A stretch of DNA of 64,000 bases, from NCBI RefSeq assembly GCF_016901775.1, contig NZ_JACJKW010000005.1, positions 62,001 to 126,000 of the forward strand. Reading direction: 5' to 3'. Origin of the DNA: Intestinimonas butyriciproducens (GTDB lineage Bacteria > Bacillota > Clostridia > Oscillospirales > Butyricicoccaceae). This document shows, piece after piece, positions 16,115 to 24,869 of the stretch. The position numbers were made by a program, and so were the translations under genes. Below the pieces are notes generated by a model. The model was not told where the DNA came from. It worked only from the letters and a program-made list of their open reading frames with translations, and searched no databases. Every line of letters starts with the position of its first letter. Positions within the stretch are counted from its first letter, which is position 1.

Positions 16115-17395
16115 TTGAAACTGGAACTTGGATACGTCAATATCCATGATATTCAGTTCGCCGACCAGTCCAAGGTTGAGGCTGGTGTCCTCTATGTGTG
16201 CAAAGAGGATATCAAGAACCTGGTTCTGGAAGACGAGAATATCAAGTCAGTTGAACTGGAAATCGCAAAACCCGGCGACAGCATCCGCATCATGCCCGTT
16301 AAGGACGTGATCGAGCCTCGCTGCAAGGTGGAGGGCCCCGGCGACATCTTCCCCGGCGTCATCTCCAAGGTGGACACCGTGGGCAGCGGCAAGACCAATG
16401 TGCTGCGCGGCTCCGCCGTCGTCACCACCGGTAAGATCGTGGCCTTCCAGGAAGGCATCATCGATATGAGCGGTGAGGGCGCCAAGTACACCCCCTTCTC
16501 CCAGACCAACAACCTGGTGGTTGTGATCGAGCCTGTGGATGGCCTGCATCAGCACGAGCATGAGAAGGCTGTCCGCTTTGCCGGCCTGAAGACCGCAAAG
16601 TTCCTGGGCGATCTGGCCAAGAATGTCACTCCCGACGAGACCGAAGTCTTCGAGACCTACGGCGTCAAGGAAGGCATGGAGAAAATGCCCAACCTGCCCC
16701 GCGTGGCTTATGTTCAGATGCTGCAGAGCCAGGGCCTGATGCACGACACCTATGTGTACGGCGTCGATGCCAAGCGCACCCTGTCCACCATCATGAACCC
16801 CACCGAAGGCATGGACGGTGCTATCCTCAGCGGTAACTGCGTGTCCGCTTGCGATAAGAACACCACCTACCATCACCTGAACAACCCCGTTGTGAAGGAC
16901 CTGTTTGCTCAGCATGGCAAGACCCTGAACTTCGTGGGCATGATCCTGACCAACGAGAACGTCTACCTGGCCGACAAGCAGCGCTCCTCTGACTGGACCG
17001 CTAAGCTGTGTCGCTGGCTGGACCTGGACGGCGCTGTTGTTTCCCAGGAAGGCTTCGGCAACCCCGACACCGACCTGATCATGAACTGCAAGAAGATCGA
17101 AGAGCAGGGCGTCAAGACTGTTATCATCACCGACGAATATGCCGGCCAGGATGGTAAGTCCCAGTCCCTGGCGGACGCCGATCCCAAGGCCGACGCTGTT
17201 GTCACTGGCGGCAACGCGAACATGGTCATCCACCTGCCCAAGATGGATAAAGTCATCGGCTATCCCGAAGTTGCCAACATCATCGCTGGCGGCCACGAGG
17301 GCAGCCTGAATGCCGACGGCAGCATCGACGCCGAGCTCCAGGTTATCACCGGCGCCACCAACGAACTCGGCTTCAACAAGCTGAGCGCCAGATAA
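16115..17395 (+). CDS. grdE: Glycine reductase proprotein GrdE (protein B, alpha/beta precursor)
   Basis: Precursor of two protein B subunits. Self-cleavage at an Asn-Cys bond turns the cysteine into the pyruvoyl group that forms a Schiff base with glycine. I chose TTG 16115 as start: GGAGGTG (16102-16108) is then a normal ribosome site, the N terminus KLELGYVNIHDIQF matches the family, and the cleavage cysteine in SGNCVSACDK becomes residue 242, the position known for GrdE. The ATG at 16100 is immediately followed by that Shine-Dalgarno sequence and is unlikely to be used. The product is 426 residues. Confidence 0.94.
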   Translation: MKLELGYVNIHDIQFADQSKVEAGVLYVCKEDIKNLVLEDENIKSVELEIAKPGDSIRIMPVKDVIEPRCKVEGPGDIFPGVISKVDTVGSGKTNVLRGSAVVTTGKIVAFQEGIIDMSGEGAKYTPFSQTNNLVVVIEPVDGLHQHEHEKAVRFAGLKTAKFLGDLAKNVTPDETEVFETYGVKEGMEKMPNLPRVAYVQMLQSQGLMHDTYVYGVDAKRTLSTIMNPTEGMDGAILSGNCVSACDKNTTYHHLNNPVVKDLFAQHGKTLNFVGMILTNENVYLADKQRSSDWTAKLCRWLDLDGAVVSQEGFGNPDTDLIMNCKKIEEQGVKTVIITDEYAGQDGKSQSLADADPKADAVVTGGNANMVIHLPKMDKVIGYPEVANIIAGGHEGSLNADGSIDAELQVITGATNELGFNKLSAR

Positions 17396-17416
17396 CGGAA
17401 GGAGGACAAGAGAATA

Positions 17417-18724
17417 ATGAGCAAGATCAGAGTTGTCCATTATATCAACCAGTTCTTCGCCAACATCGGCGGCGAGGAAATGGCTGATTACAAGCCTGAA
17501 CTGAGAGTCGGCGAAGTTGTCGGCCCCGGCATGGCTTTCAAGGCTGCTTTCGGCGATGAAGCTGAAATCGTTGCCACCATCGTCTGCGGCGACTCCTATT
17601 TCGGCGAGAACACCAAGGAAGCCACCGCTACCATCATGGAAATGATCAAGGGGCAGAAGCCCGACCTGTTCCTGGCTGGCCCTGCCTTTAACGCTGGCCG
17701 TTATGGCTTTGCCTGCGGCAACATCACAAAGGCTGTGAAGGACGAGCTGGGCATTCCCGTGCTCACCGGTATGTACAAGGAAAATCCCGGCGCTGACTAC
17801 GCCAAGGATGTGTATATCGTTTCCACCAAGAACAGCGCTGCCGGCATGAGAGACGCCGTCAAGAAGATGGCTCCTCTGGCCCTGAAGCTGGCCAAGGGCG
17901 AAGAGATCCTGTCCTCCGCTGAGGAAGGCTATCTGCCCAACGGCATCCGCAAGAACTTCTTCGAGAAAGAGCGGGGCTCCAAGCGTGCTGTTGATATGCT
18001 GCTGAAGAAGCTGGCTGGCAAGGAGTTCGTCACCGAGTTCCCCATGCCCAACTTCGACCGCGTCGATCCCAACCCCGCTGTGAAGGATATGGCTCATGCC
18101 ACCATCGCTCTGGTTACTTCCGGCGGCATCGTTCCCAAGGGCAACCCCGATCACATCGAGTCCTCCTCTGCTTCCCACTATGGCAAGTATGACATCGAGG
18201 GCGTGATGGATCTGACGGCCGACACCTATGAGACCGCTCACGGCGGCTATGACCCTGTCTATGCCAACGAGGACGCCGACCGCGTTCTGCCTGTTGATGT
18301 GCTGCGGGATCTGGAAAAGGAAGGCCGCATCGGCAAGCTGCATCGTTACTTCTACTCCACTGTTGGTAACGGTACTGCTGTGGCCAGCGCCAAGGCTTTT
18401 GCTGAAGAGTTCTCCAAAGAGCTGAAGAATGACGGTGTTGACGCCGTAATTCTGACCTCCACGTGAGGCACCTGCACACGTTGCGGTGCAACGTTGGTTA
18501 AAGAGATTGAGCGTGCGGGTATCCCCGTTGTTCATATGTGCACAGTTACCCCGATTTCCATGACCGTTGGCGCGAACAGAATTGTTCCCACCATCGCTAT
18601 CCCCCATCCTCTGGGCAACCCCGAGCTGACTCATGAAGAAGAGAAGGCTCTGCGTCGTGGCCTGGTCGAGAAGGCTCTGAAGGCTCTGGAAACCGAAGTG
18701 ACCGAGCAGACAATTTTTGAATAA
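17417..18724 (+). CDS. grdB: Glycine reductase selenoprotein B (UGA at codon 350)
   Basis: The gamma subunit of protein B, which transfers the glycine carboxymethyl group to selenium. The frame reads through TGA at 18464-18466 and ends at 18722-18724, giving 435 residues. The Sec environment LTST-U-GTCTRCGATLV is the conserved active site with extra cysteines. Downstream HMCTVTPISMTVGANRIVP is typical GrdB, so the TGA is decoded and not a stop. GGAAGGAGGA lies before the ATG, 21 bases after grdE. A strong hairpin 11 bases after the UGA is the SECIS. Confidence 0.97.
18478..18494 (+). promoter_or_regulatory. Bacterial SECIS hairpin of grdB
   Basis: ACGTTGC-GGT-GCAACGT, a perfect 7-bp stem with a G-U-containing loop, starting 11 bases after the UGA. 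It is the best SECIS candidate in the window. For grdA no comparably clear stem was found after its UGA, only the GCTGGTGC context. Confidence 0.75.
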
Positions 18725-18744
18725 TTGTTAGGAGAGTCATCGAA

Positions 18745-19674
18745 ATGAGCAAAGTTTATGACGTTATCATCATCGGCGCCGGCCCGGCCGGCCTGGCTGC
18801 CGCTCTGTACGCTGGCAGAGCTCGCCTGAGCACCCTGGTCATCGAGAAGATCAAGGACGGCGGACAGATCGTCATCACTGACGAGATCGAAAACTATCCC
18901 GGCGCTGTGGAAGGCGAATCCGGTCCTTCCCTCATCAAGAAGATGGTGGACCAGGTCAACCACTTCGGCGCTGAGAAGGTGTTTGACACCGTTGTGGATG
19001 TGGAGCTGGAAGGCGACATCAAGGTGATCAAGGGCAGCAAGGCCGAATACCAGGGCAAGACTGTCATCATCGCCACCGGCGCTTCTCCCAAGCCCATCGG
19101 CTGCCCCGGTGAGAAGGAACTGACCGGCAAGGGCGTTTCCTACTGCGCCACCTGCGACGGCAACTTCTTTGAGGATTTCGACATCTATGTGGTGGGCGGC
19201 GGCGACAGCGCTGTGGAAGAGGCCATGTATCTGACAAAGTTCGGCCGCAAGGTTACTCTGATCCACAGAAGAAACGAGCTGAGAGCTGCCAAGTCCATTC
19301 AGGAGAAGGCTTTTGCCAACCCCAAGATGGAGTTTATGTGGGATACCGTCATTGAAGAGCTCAAGGGCGATGACATTCTGACCAGCATGGTCGTTAAAAA
19401 TGTCAAGACCGGTGAGGTCCGGGAGATCGAGGCCAACCCCGAAGACGGCACCTTTGGTGTGTTCGTGTTCATCGGCTACGATCCCCAGTCTAAGGTCTTC
19501 GAAGGCAAGGTCAACATGGAGCATGGCTACATCGTCACCGATGAAGACATGAAGACAAATATCCCCGGCGTGTTTGCCGCTGGCGATATCCGAGTGAAGA
19601 GCCTGCGTCAGGTAGTGACCGCAGCTGCCGACGGCGCCATCGCCGCTGTGCAGTGCGAGAAGTACCTCGGCTAA
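18745..19674 (+). CDS. trxB: Thioredoxin reductase
   Basis: A 309-residue FAD/NAD(P)H flavoenzyme. It has an N-terminal FAD-binding GAGPAGLAAALYAG, the redox-active pair in CATCDG (Cys134, Cys137), the NAD(P)-binding GGGDSAVEEA and the C-terminal FAD motif FAAGDIR. Within the grd operon its job is to reduce the neighbouring thioredoxin, which in turn reduces the mixed selenide-sulfide on GrdA after each turnover. It follows grdB by 20 bases. Confidence 0.95.
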   Translation: MSKVYDVIIIGAGPAGLAAALYAGRARLSTLVIEKIKDGGQIVITDEIENYPGAVEGESGPSLIKKMVDQVNHFGAEKVFDTVVDVELEGDIKVIKGSKAEYQGKTVIIATGASPKPIGCPGEKELTGKGVSYCATCDGNFFEDFDIYVVGGGDSAVEEAMYLTKFGRKVTLIHRRNELRAAKSIQEKAFANPKMEFMWDTVIEELKGDDILTSMVVKNVKTGEVREIEANPEDGTFGVFVFIGYDPQSKVFEGKVNMEHGYIVTDEDMKTNIPGVFAAGDIRVKSLRQVVTAAADGAIAAVQCEKYLG

Positions 19675-19704
19675 TTTTACACAACATACAAGGAGGATAT
19701 TCCA

Positions 19705-20022
19705 ATGGTTGAGCTGACAAAAGAAAACTTCGAAGCCGAAGTTCTGAAGGCCGAAGGCAAAGTGTTCGTCGATTTCTATGGCGATGGCTGCGTGCCCTGC
19801 GCCGCTCTGATGCCCTTCGTGCATCAGTATGCTGAGACCTATGGCGACAAGATGAAGTTCTGCGCTTTGAACACCACAAAGGCCCGCAGACTGGCTATCG
19901 CCCAGAAGGTTATGGGTCTGCCCGTCATGGCGATCTATGAGAACGGTGCTCAGATCGATGTGCTGGTCAAGGAAGACTGCACTGCTGAGAGCATCGAAGA
20001 GATGATCAAAAAGCACATCTAA
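19705..20022 (+). CDS. trxA: Thioredoxin, glycine-reductase type (GCVPC active site)
   Basis: A 105-residue thioredoxin fold protein. The active site is GDGCVPCAAL (Cys29, Cys32) instead of the usual WCGPC: the tryptophan is replaced by glycine and the first position between the cysteines by valine. Stickland clostridia have similarly altered thioredoxins dedicated to glycine reductase. Conserved cis-proline is in GLPVMAIYENG. AAGGAGGATATTCC precedes the ATG. It should receive electrons from TrxB and reduce GrdA. Confidence 0.92.
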   Translation: MVELTKENFEAEVLKAEGKVFVDFYGDGCVPCAALMPFVHQYAETYGDKMKFCALNTTKARRLAIAQKVMGLPVMAIYENGAQIDVLVKEDCTAESIEEMIKKHI

Positions 20023-20055
20023 GTGCTCTTGATCCTCTGATTTGTCCCTGCGTTA

Positions 20056-20108
20056 AACGCTCCCGGCCAAAAGCCGGGAAGCGTTCAACGGGACAGCGAA
20101 AGCTGTCC
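20056..20108 (+). promoter_or_regulatory. Two strong hairpins in the trxA-grdA leader
   Basis: First AACGCTCCCGGC paired with GCCGGGAAGCGTT (20056-20085), then GGACAGC-GAAA-GCTGTCC with a GNRA tetraloop (20091-20108). No T tract follows, so these look like processing or stabilising elements ahead of grdA rather than a terminator. Confidence 0.6.
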
Positions 20109-20140
20109 ATATAAAAAATCTATGAGAAGGAGGTAGAGCC

Positions 20141-20614
20141 ATGAGTATATTGTCCGGTAAGAAGGTTATCATCATCGGCGATAGAGATGGCATCCCAGGT
20201 CCCGCGATTGAAGAATGCGCGAAGACTGCGGGCGCAGAAGTAGTCTTCTCCTCTACGGAGTGCTTCGTCTGAACCGCCGCTGGTGCAATGGACCTGGAAA
20301 ATCAGAAGAGAGTGAAGGAGTTTGCTGAGCAGTATGGCCCGGAGAACATTGTTGTTCTGCTGGGCGCTGCCGAGGGCGAGGCTTCCGGCCTGGCCGCGGA
20401 GACTGTTACAGCCGGCGACCCCACTTTCGCAGGTCCGTTGACAGGAGTCTCGTTGGGACTCACGGTTTATCACATTTGCGAGCCTGAGATCAAAGCCGAA
20501 GTTGATGAGCAGGTCTACGAAGATCAGATCTCCATGATGGAGATGGTTCTGGATGTGGACGACATCGTCAACGAAATGAGCAGTATCAGAGAACAGTACT
20601 GCAAATATCTCTAA
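20141..20614 (+). CDS. grdA: Glycine reductase selenoprotein A (UGA at codon 44)
   Basis: The small acidic carrier that receives the carboxymethyl group as a selenoether and passes it to protein C. ATG 20141 (GAAGGAGGTAG upstream) leads through TGA at 20270-20272, codon 44, to the TAA at 20612-20614, giving 157 residues. The redox site [18 protein letters not shown] has Sec at the published GrdA position. A naive reading would see a 43-codon fragment and a separate ORF starting at 20288; the uninterrupted family match shows one selenoprotein. Confidence 0.97.
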
Positions 20615-20626
20615 GATTTAAGAACT

Positions 20627-20668
20627 ATGGTGATATGGTGATCAAATCACCATATCACCATTTTCTTT
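20627..20668 (+). terminator. Terminator between grdA and grdC
   Basis: A perfect 16-bp stem, ATGGTGATATGGTGAT with its complement, three-base loop, then TTTTCTTTGT. It divides the grd locus into X-E-B-trxB-trxA-A and C-D. Read-through is possible because the tail is imperfect. Confidence 0.75.
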
Positions 20669-20674
20669 GTCTCT

Positions 20675-20783
20675 CTTACGATGGAAAAGTAAGAGGTGAA
20701 CGACTTTGGGGGTATATTGCGGCTGCTGAAAACTCGATACCGTTCATGAAAGATCCATTCCCATAGAAGCGCCCCTTCGGGGC
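20675..20783 (+). promoter_or_regulatory. Leader of grdC with two stem-loops
   Basis: CTCTTAC/GTAAGAG (20675-20697) and GCCCC-TTC-GGGGC (20771-20783, a UUCG-type loop) precede grdC. No consensus promoter was recognised in this stretch, so grdCD may depend on read-through or on processing. Confidence 0.4.
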
Positions 20784-20816
20784 CACAATAAATTGCGTAG
20801 AGAGGCAGTGAACAAA

Positions 20817-22361
20817 ATGAACAGCGTTATCAAAGGCGCGGGTTATGTCCTGGTGCATGCCCCTGACATGGTGCTCCACGCCGGCACCACCCAGACCACT
20901 GAGAAGATCGTCAACCCTGATTCGGAGTATCTGAAGGAGCTCCCCAACCACATTCGTTCCTATGAAGATGTGGTTGCCTACATGCCCAACCAGACTTACA
21001 TCGGCAACATGACGCCGGAAGAGCTGGCCGAACATGAGCAGCCCTGGGTTGGTAAAAACATGGAAAATGCCCAGCGCTACGGCAAGTTCGGTGAGATCAT
21101 GCCTCAGGACGAGTTCCTGGTTCTGATGCAGGTCTGCGACGTGTTCGAGCTGGTATATCTGGATAAAGAGTTTGTCAGCGCTACAAAGGACAAGCTGGCT
21201 GCTGACCCTGTGATCGGCGAAGATATCATGGCCAAGGTGGCCGAGGGTATCGACGGCGCCGAGATCAAGCGCCTGGTGGACGAGGAGCATGCTGAGCCCC
21301 TGTACCACATGGGCAACCTGGTGGGCTGCGTCAAGCGCGCTCACGATGTGGATGTGAACCTGTCCGCTCATGTTATGTTCGAGAACATCGCCTGCAAGGC
21401 TTCCAGCGTTCTGGCTCTGCTCCACGCTGTGAAGGCTGCCGGCATCGACAAGGCCGATGTGGAATATGTCATCGACTGCGCCGAGGAAGCTTGCGGCGAT
21501 ATGAACCAGCGCGGCGGCGGCAACTTCGCTAAGGCTGCTGCTGAAGTGGCTGGCCTGGTCAACGCTTCCGGCTCCGACCTGCGCGGCTTCTGTGCTGCTC
21601 CGGCCCATGCCATGATCGAGGCTGCTTCTCTGGTCAAGGCTGGCTCCTACAAGACCGTTATCGTCACCGCTGGCGGCTGCACCGCTAAGCTGGGCATGAA
21701 CGGCAAGGACCATGTGAAGAAGGGTCTGCCCGCTATCGAAGATGTGCTGGGCGGCTTCGCTGTGGTCATCAGCGCCAACGACGGCGTCAACCCCGAAATC
21801 AACCTGGATATGCTGGGCCGTCACTGCGTGGGCACTGGCTCCGCTCCCCAGAATGTTATCGGTTCCCTGGTTGCTGCTCCTCTGGCTAAGGGCGGCCTGA
21901 AGATCACCGATGTGGACAAGTATTCTCCCGAGATGCAGAACCCCGACATCACAAAGCCCGCTGGCGCTGGCGATGTTCCTCTGGCCAACTATAAGATGAT
22001 CGGCGCTCTGGCTGTGAAGAACGGCGAGCTGGACAAGAAGGAACTGGCTTCCTTCCCCGCCAAGCACGGTCTGGTGGGCTGGGCTCCCACACAGGGCCAC
22101 ATCCCCTCCGGCGCTCCTTACATCGGCTTTGCCCGTGAGGACATCCTGGCCGGCAAGATCAACCGGGCTATGATCATCGGCAAGGGCTCTCTGTTCCTGG
22201 GCCGTATGACCAACCTGTTTGACGGTGTTTCCTTCACCATTCAGCCCAACAGCGGCGCCCAGGCGGAGGAAGGCGTTTCCGAAGAGAAGGTCAAGGGCCT
22301 GATCGCCAAGGCTATGAAGGAATTCGCTGAGACTCTGATGGCTGACGCTGACGCCGAATAA
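20817..22361 (+). CDS. grdC: Glycine reductase protein C, beta subunit
   Basis: With GrdD it releases acetyl phosphate from the carboxymethyl-selenoether on GrdA. The 514-residue protein resembles beta-ketoacyl synthase III-like folds in its C-terminal half. The conserved N terminus NSVIKGAGYVLVHAPDMV fixes the start at ATG 20817; an in-frame TTG at 20793 would add eight residues. Cysteines near FENIACKASSV and TAGGCTAKLGM are candidates for the catalytic thiol. It is followed 13 bases later by grdD. Confidence 0.95.
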   Translation: MNSVIKGAGYVLVHAPDMVLHAGTTQTTEKIVNPDSEYLKELPNHIRSYEDVVAYMPNQTYIGNMTPEELAEHEQPWVGKNMENAQRYGKFGEIMPQDEFLVLMQVCDVFELVYLDKEFVSATKDKLAADPVIGEDIMAKVAEGIDGAEIKRLVDEEHAEPLYHMGNLVGCVKRAHDVDVNLSAHVMFENIACKASSVLALLHAVKAAGIDKADVEYVIDCAEEACGDMNQRGGGNFAKAAAEVAGLVNASGSDLRGFCAAPAHAMIEAASLVKAGSYKTVIVTAGGCTAKLGMNGKDHVKKGLPAIEDVLGGFAVVISANDGVNPEINLDMLGRHCVGTGSAPQNVIGSLVAAPLAKGGLKITDVDKYSPEMQNPDITKPAGAGDVPLANYKMIGALAVKNGELDKKELASFPAKHGLVGWAPTQGHIPSGAPYIGFAREDILAGKINRAMIIGKGSLFLGRMTNLFDGVSFTIQPNSGAQAEEGVSEEKVKGLIAKAMKEFAETLMADADAE

Positions 22362-22374
22362 GAGGTGTTGAAAC

Positions 22375-23532
22375 ATGTCTAAGTTTATTGAAAAGACCAT
22401 TGCCAATACCTTCATGGAGATCGCCCAGGGCCTGGAGACCGGCAGCTTCGGCAAGCGCCCCAAGGTAGCTCTCACCGGTATGGGCAGTGAGCATGGCGAA
22501 GAAAACGCCATGAAGGCCGCCCTGATGGCTGCCAAAGAGGGCATCGATGTGTATTACATCGGCTCTCTGGAAGCCGAAGGCGTCATCACCGTGAAAGTGG
22601 CCGACGACGAAGAAGGCCACAAGAAGATGGAAGAAATGCTGGCCAACAAGGAAGTGGACGCTGCTGTCACCATGCACTATCCGTTCCCCATCGGTGTTTC
22701 CACCGTGGGCCGGGTGGTGACCCCTGGTAAGGGCAAGGAGATGTTCATCGCCACCACCACCGGCACCTCTTCCACCGACCGTATCGAAGGCATGATCAAA
22801 AATGCCATCTACGGCATCATCGCCGCCAAGACCTGCGGCGTGAAGGAGCCCACTGTGGGCATCCTGAATGTGGACGGCGCCCGTCAGACCGAAGGCGCTC
22901 TGAAGACCCTGGCTGAAAATGGGTATGACATCCATTTTGCCGAGTCCTCCCGTGCCGACGGCGGCTGCGTCATGCGCGGCAACGATATGCTGGTAGGCTC
23001 TCCTGACATCATGGTCACAGACTCCCTCACCGGCAATATCATGGTGAAGATGCTTTCTTCCTACACCACCGGCGGCAGCTTTGAGGCCATGGGCTATGGT
23101 TATGGCCCGGGCATCGGCGAAGGCTATGACCGTCTGGTTATGATCGTCTCCCGTGCTTCCGGCGCTCCTGTGATCGCTGGCGCTATCAAGTATGCTGCTC
23201 AGCTGGTGCGGGGCAACATCTTCAAGGTTGCGGAAGAAGAGTTTGCTGCCGCCAACAAGGCTGGCCTGAAGAAGCTGCTGGAGGAGCGGAAAGCTGCTGC
23301 CAACAAGCAGGCCGCCCCGGCGGAAGAAGTTGTGGCTCCTCCCAAGGAAGTGGTCACCGGCGCCATCGCCGGCATCGAGATCATGGACCTGGAGGATGCG
23401 GTGAATGTTCTGTGGAAGAACAAGATCTATGCCGAAAGCGGCATGGGCTGCACCGGTCCTGTTGTCCTGGTTTCCGACGCCAACCTGGAGAAGTCCATCG
23501 CCCTGCTGAAAGAAGCTGGGTATGTGCAGTAA
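22375..23532 (+). CDS. grdD: Glycine reductase protein C, alpha subunit
   Basis: A 385-residue partner of GrdC, with a PlsX-like fold in the middle (SSRADGGCVMRGNDMLVGSP, VTDSLTGNIMVK) consistent with phosphate transfer to the acetyl group. The C-terminal region (AAANKQAAPAEEVVAPPKE) is a low-complexity linker before a small terminal domain. AAGAGGTGTTG precedes the ATG. Last gene of the locus, followed by a strong terminator. Confidence 0.95.
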   Translation: MSKFIEKTIANTFMEIAQGLETGSFGKRPKVALTGMGSEHGEENAMKAALMAAKEGIDVYYIGSLEAEGVITVKVADDEEGHKKMEEMLANKEVDAAVTMHYPFPIGVSTVGRVVTPGKGKEMFIATTTGTSSTDRIEGMIKNAIYGIIAAKTCGVKEPTVGILNVDGARQTEGALKTLAENGYDIHFAESSRADGGCVMRGNDMLVGSPDIMVTDSLTGNIMVKMLSSYTTGGSFEAMGYGYGPGIGEGYDRLVMIVSRASGAPVIAGAIKYAAQLVRGNIFKVAEEEFAAANKAGLKKLLEERKAAANKQAAPAEEVVAPPKEVVTGAIAGIEIMDLEDAVNVLWKNKIYAESGMGCTGPVVLVSDANLEKSIALLKEAGYVQ

Positions 23533-23553
23533 AAATTCCTCTTTCTGAGGATG

Positions 23554-23586
23554 AAAAAAGGGCTGACCGAAGGGTCAGCCCTTTTT
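23554..23586. terminator. Bidirectional terminator after grdD
   Basis: A6-GGGCTGACC-GAA-GGGTCAGCCC-T5. The stop codon of the convergent pseudouridine synthase gene lies inside the right arm. Confidence 0.88.
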
Positions 23587-24486
23587 GTTTTCTTTTGGCT
23601 TTTGCAGCAGTTGGGAAAAGAAGGGGGGAAGGGGGCTTTCCACCTGGATAGTTTCACCGGTGATGGGCTGGCGCAGGCGGATACGGCTGGAATGGAGAGC
23701 GTGGCCGGAGCAGGGGGAAGGCAGCTGGGTGCCGTAGAGAAAGTCGCCGGCCAGGGGGTGGCCGATGTGGGCCATGTGCAGGCGGATCTGATGGGTGCGG
23801 CCGGTTTCCAGCCATAGGCGGAGCAGGGCATAGGGGCCCCCTTCCTCCAGGGTTTCATAATGGGTCACCGCCCGGGCTCCTTCGGGAGAGATCACCCGGC
23901 GCAGCACGCCGGGAATGTCCAGAATGGGGGCATCTACTGTGCCTCTCCTGGGCCGCACAGCTCCACACACCAGAGCCTGGTATTCCCGGTGAAATTCCCC
24001 GGTGTGCAGCTGTTGGGAAAGAAGATGCTGGGCGTGGGGATGTTTGGCTACGGTAAGCAGGCCGGAGGTGTTCCGGTCCAGCCGGTTGACACCCCGGAAG
24101 ACAAAAGACACGCCCCGGTTTTTTTCCATTTCATAAGCCAGGAAATTGGCCAGACTGTCGGTGAAGTGGCCCTGGGAAGGATGAACCGGCACTCCGGACG
24201 GTTTGTCCAGCACCAGCAGATCGTTGTCCTCATAGAGAATACACAAAGGCCCCGGTACCGGGAGGATATTCCGGGAGGAGCGATCCTCATCCATGCGGCA
24301 TGAAAGAACCTGACCGTTTCGGACCCGCTGGTTGGTGTAAGCTGGTGTTCCCTCCAGCAGAATACCTCCCCTTTCTTTCATGCGCCGCACTTGGGAAGAG
24401 GAAAAGCCCAGCACACCCCGGAGCAAAGAGAGGATGGTACGGCCCTCTTCCTCTTTTGTCACAGTGTGAGAAATGTTCCGATGCAT
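23575..24486 (-). CDS. RluA family pseudouridine synthase
   Basis: A 303-residue RNA pseudouridine synthase. An N-terminal S4-like RNA-binding segment (about residues 15-65) is followed by the catalytic domain. The aspartate is in GVNRLDRNTSG (Asp137); the family usually has HRLDRDTSG, so N replaces H and N replaces D around it. C-terminal LWLETGRTHQIRLHMAHIGHP is the second signature. Closest to the RluD branch; the exact uridine target cannot be assigned. AAAGGAGCG precedes the ATG, and a TTTACA-N18-TATAAT promoter drives it. Confidence 0.9.
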   Translation of the reverse strand: MHRNISHTVTKEEEGRTILSLLRGVLGFSSSQVRRMKERGGILLEGTPAYTNQRVRNGQVLSCRMDEDRSSRNILPVPGPLCILYEDNDLLVLDKPSGVPVHPSQGHFTDSLANFLAYEMEKNRGVSFVFRGVNRLDRNTSGLLTVAKHPHAQHLLSQQLHTGEFHREYQALVCGAVRPRRGTVDAPILDIPGVLRRVISPEGARAVTHYETLEEGGPYALLRLWLETGRTHQIRLHMAHIGHPLAGDFLYGTQLPSPCSGHALHSSRIRLRQPITGETIQVESPLPPFFSQLLQKPKENKKG

Positions 24487-24530
24487 GGCACGCTCCTTTG
24501 AAATGATTTCCGGCTTGTTTGGCAGAGAGT

Positions 24531-24560
24531 ATTATAGCACAAAGGAGAGAAAAATGTAAA
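24531..24560 (-). promoter_or_regulatory. Promoter of the rluA-like gene
   Basis: On the minus strand TTTACA (24555-24560), 18 bases and TATAAT (24531-24536), 45 bases upstream of the start codon. Confidence 0.65.
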
Positions 24561-24568
24561 AGTTTTGC

Positions 24569-24597
24569 TTTACAAATGAGGAAGGCCGTGGTATGAT
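24569..24597 (+). promoter_or_regulatory. Promoter of the lysine riboswitch transcript
   Basis: TTTACA (24569-24574), a 17-base spacer and TATGAT (24592-24597), 20 bases before aptamer helix P1. Confidence 0.7.
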
Positions 24598-24616
24598 AAA
24601 CGGGACAACGAAAGAT

Positions 24617-24771
24617 GATAGAGGCGCGGTACGGATGAGTAACCGGGTGAGAAGGTATTCTGTGACCCCGGAAGAAAGGCCAAACCGCCGAAACGGACGC
24701 CAGACATGGCGTTTGGTTGGGACTGGTGAGAAGATCACCAGGACTCCTGTCTTTGCGACAGAGGAGCTATC
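24617..24771 (+). promoter_or_regulatory. Lysine riboswitch (L box)
   Basis: P1 is GATAG (24617-24621) with CTATC (24767-24771). Core motifs match the lysine class: AGAGGCGCGG, ATGAGTAACCGG, GAAAGGCCAAACCGCCGAAACGG, and TTGGTTGGGACTGG, plus closing stems GACTGGTGA/TCACCAGG and CTGTC/GACAG. The 3' P1 strand CTATCGATG (24767-24775) can alternatively pair with CATCGGTAG (24799-24807) of the terminator, giving an OFF switch for lysine. Confidence 0.88.
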
Positions 24772-24792
24772 GATGTGTTTTCTTGCTGTTTG

Positions 24793-24823
24793 AGACTGCA
24801 TCGGTAGATGCAGTCTTTTTTTG
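24793..24823 (+). terminator. Lysine-riboswitch terminator
   Basis: AGACTGCATC-GGTA-GATGCAGTCT followed by T7, 47 bases before the permease start. Confidence 0.85.
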
Positions 24824-24869
24824 TTCCCTGCGGGCGGGAAGACCCGCAAAAGGAAAGAGAGGAAACAAA

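Noticed and set aside
18464-18724. Apparent early stop in grdB and a separate small downstream gene
   Set aside because: The TGA is the conserved Sec codon; the downstream frame continues the GrdB family sequence and a SECIS hairpin follows.
20270-20288. Apparent broken grdA (43 codons plus an ORF beginning at 20288)
   Set aside because: TGA at codon 44 is the known Sec position of GrdA, in the conserved [15 protein letters not shown] context.
24717-24869. An upstream extension of the APC permease frame
   Set aside because: It runs through the lysine aptamer and the terminator; the GTG at 24870 has the ribosome site.
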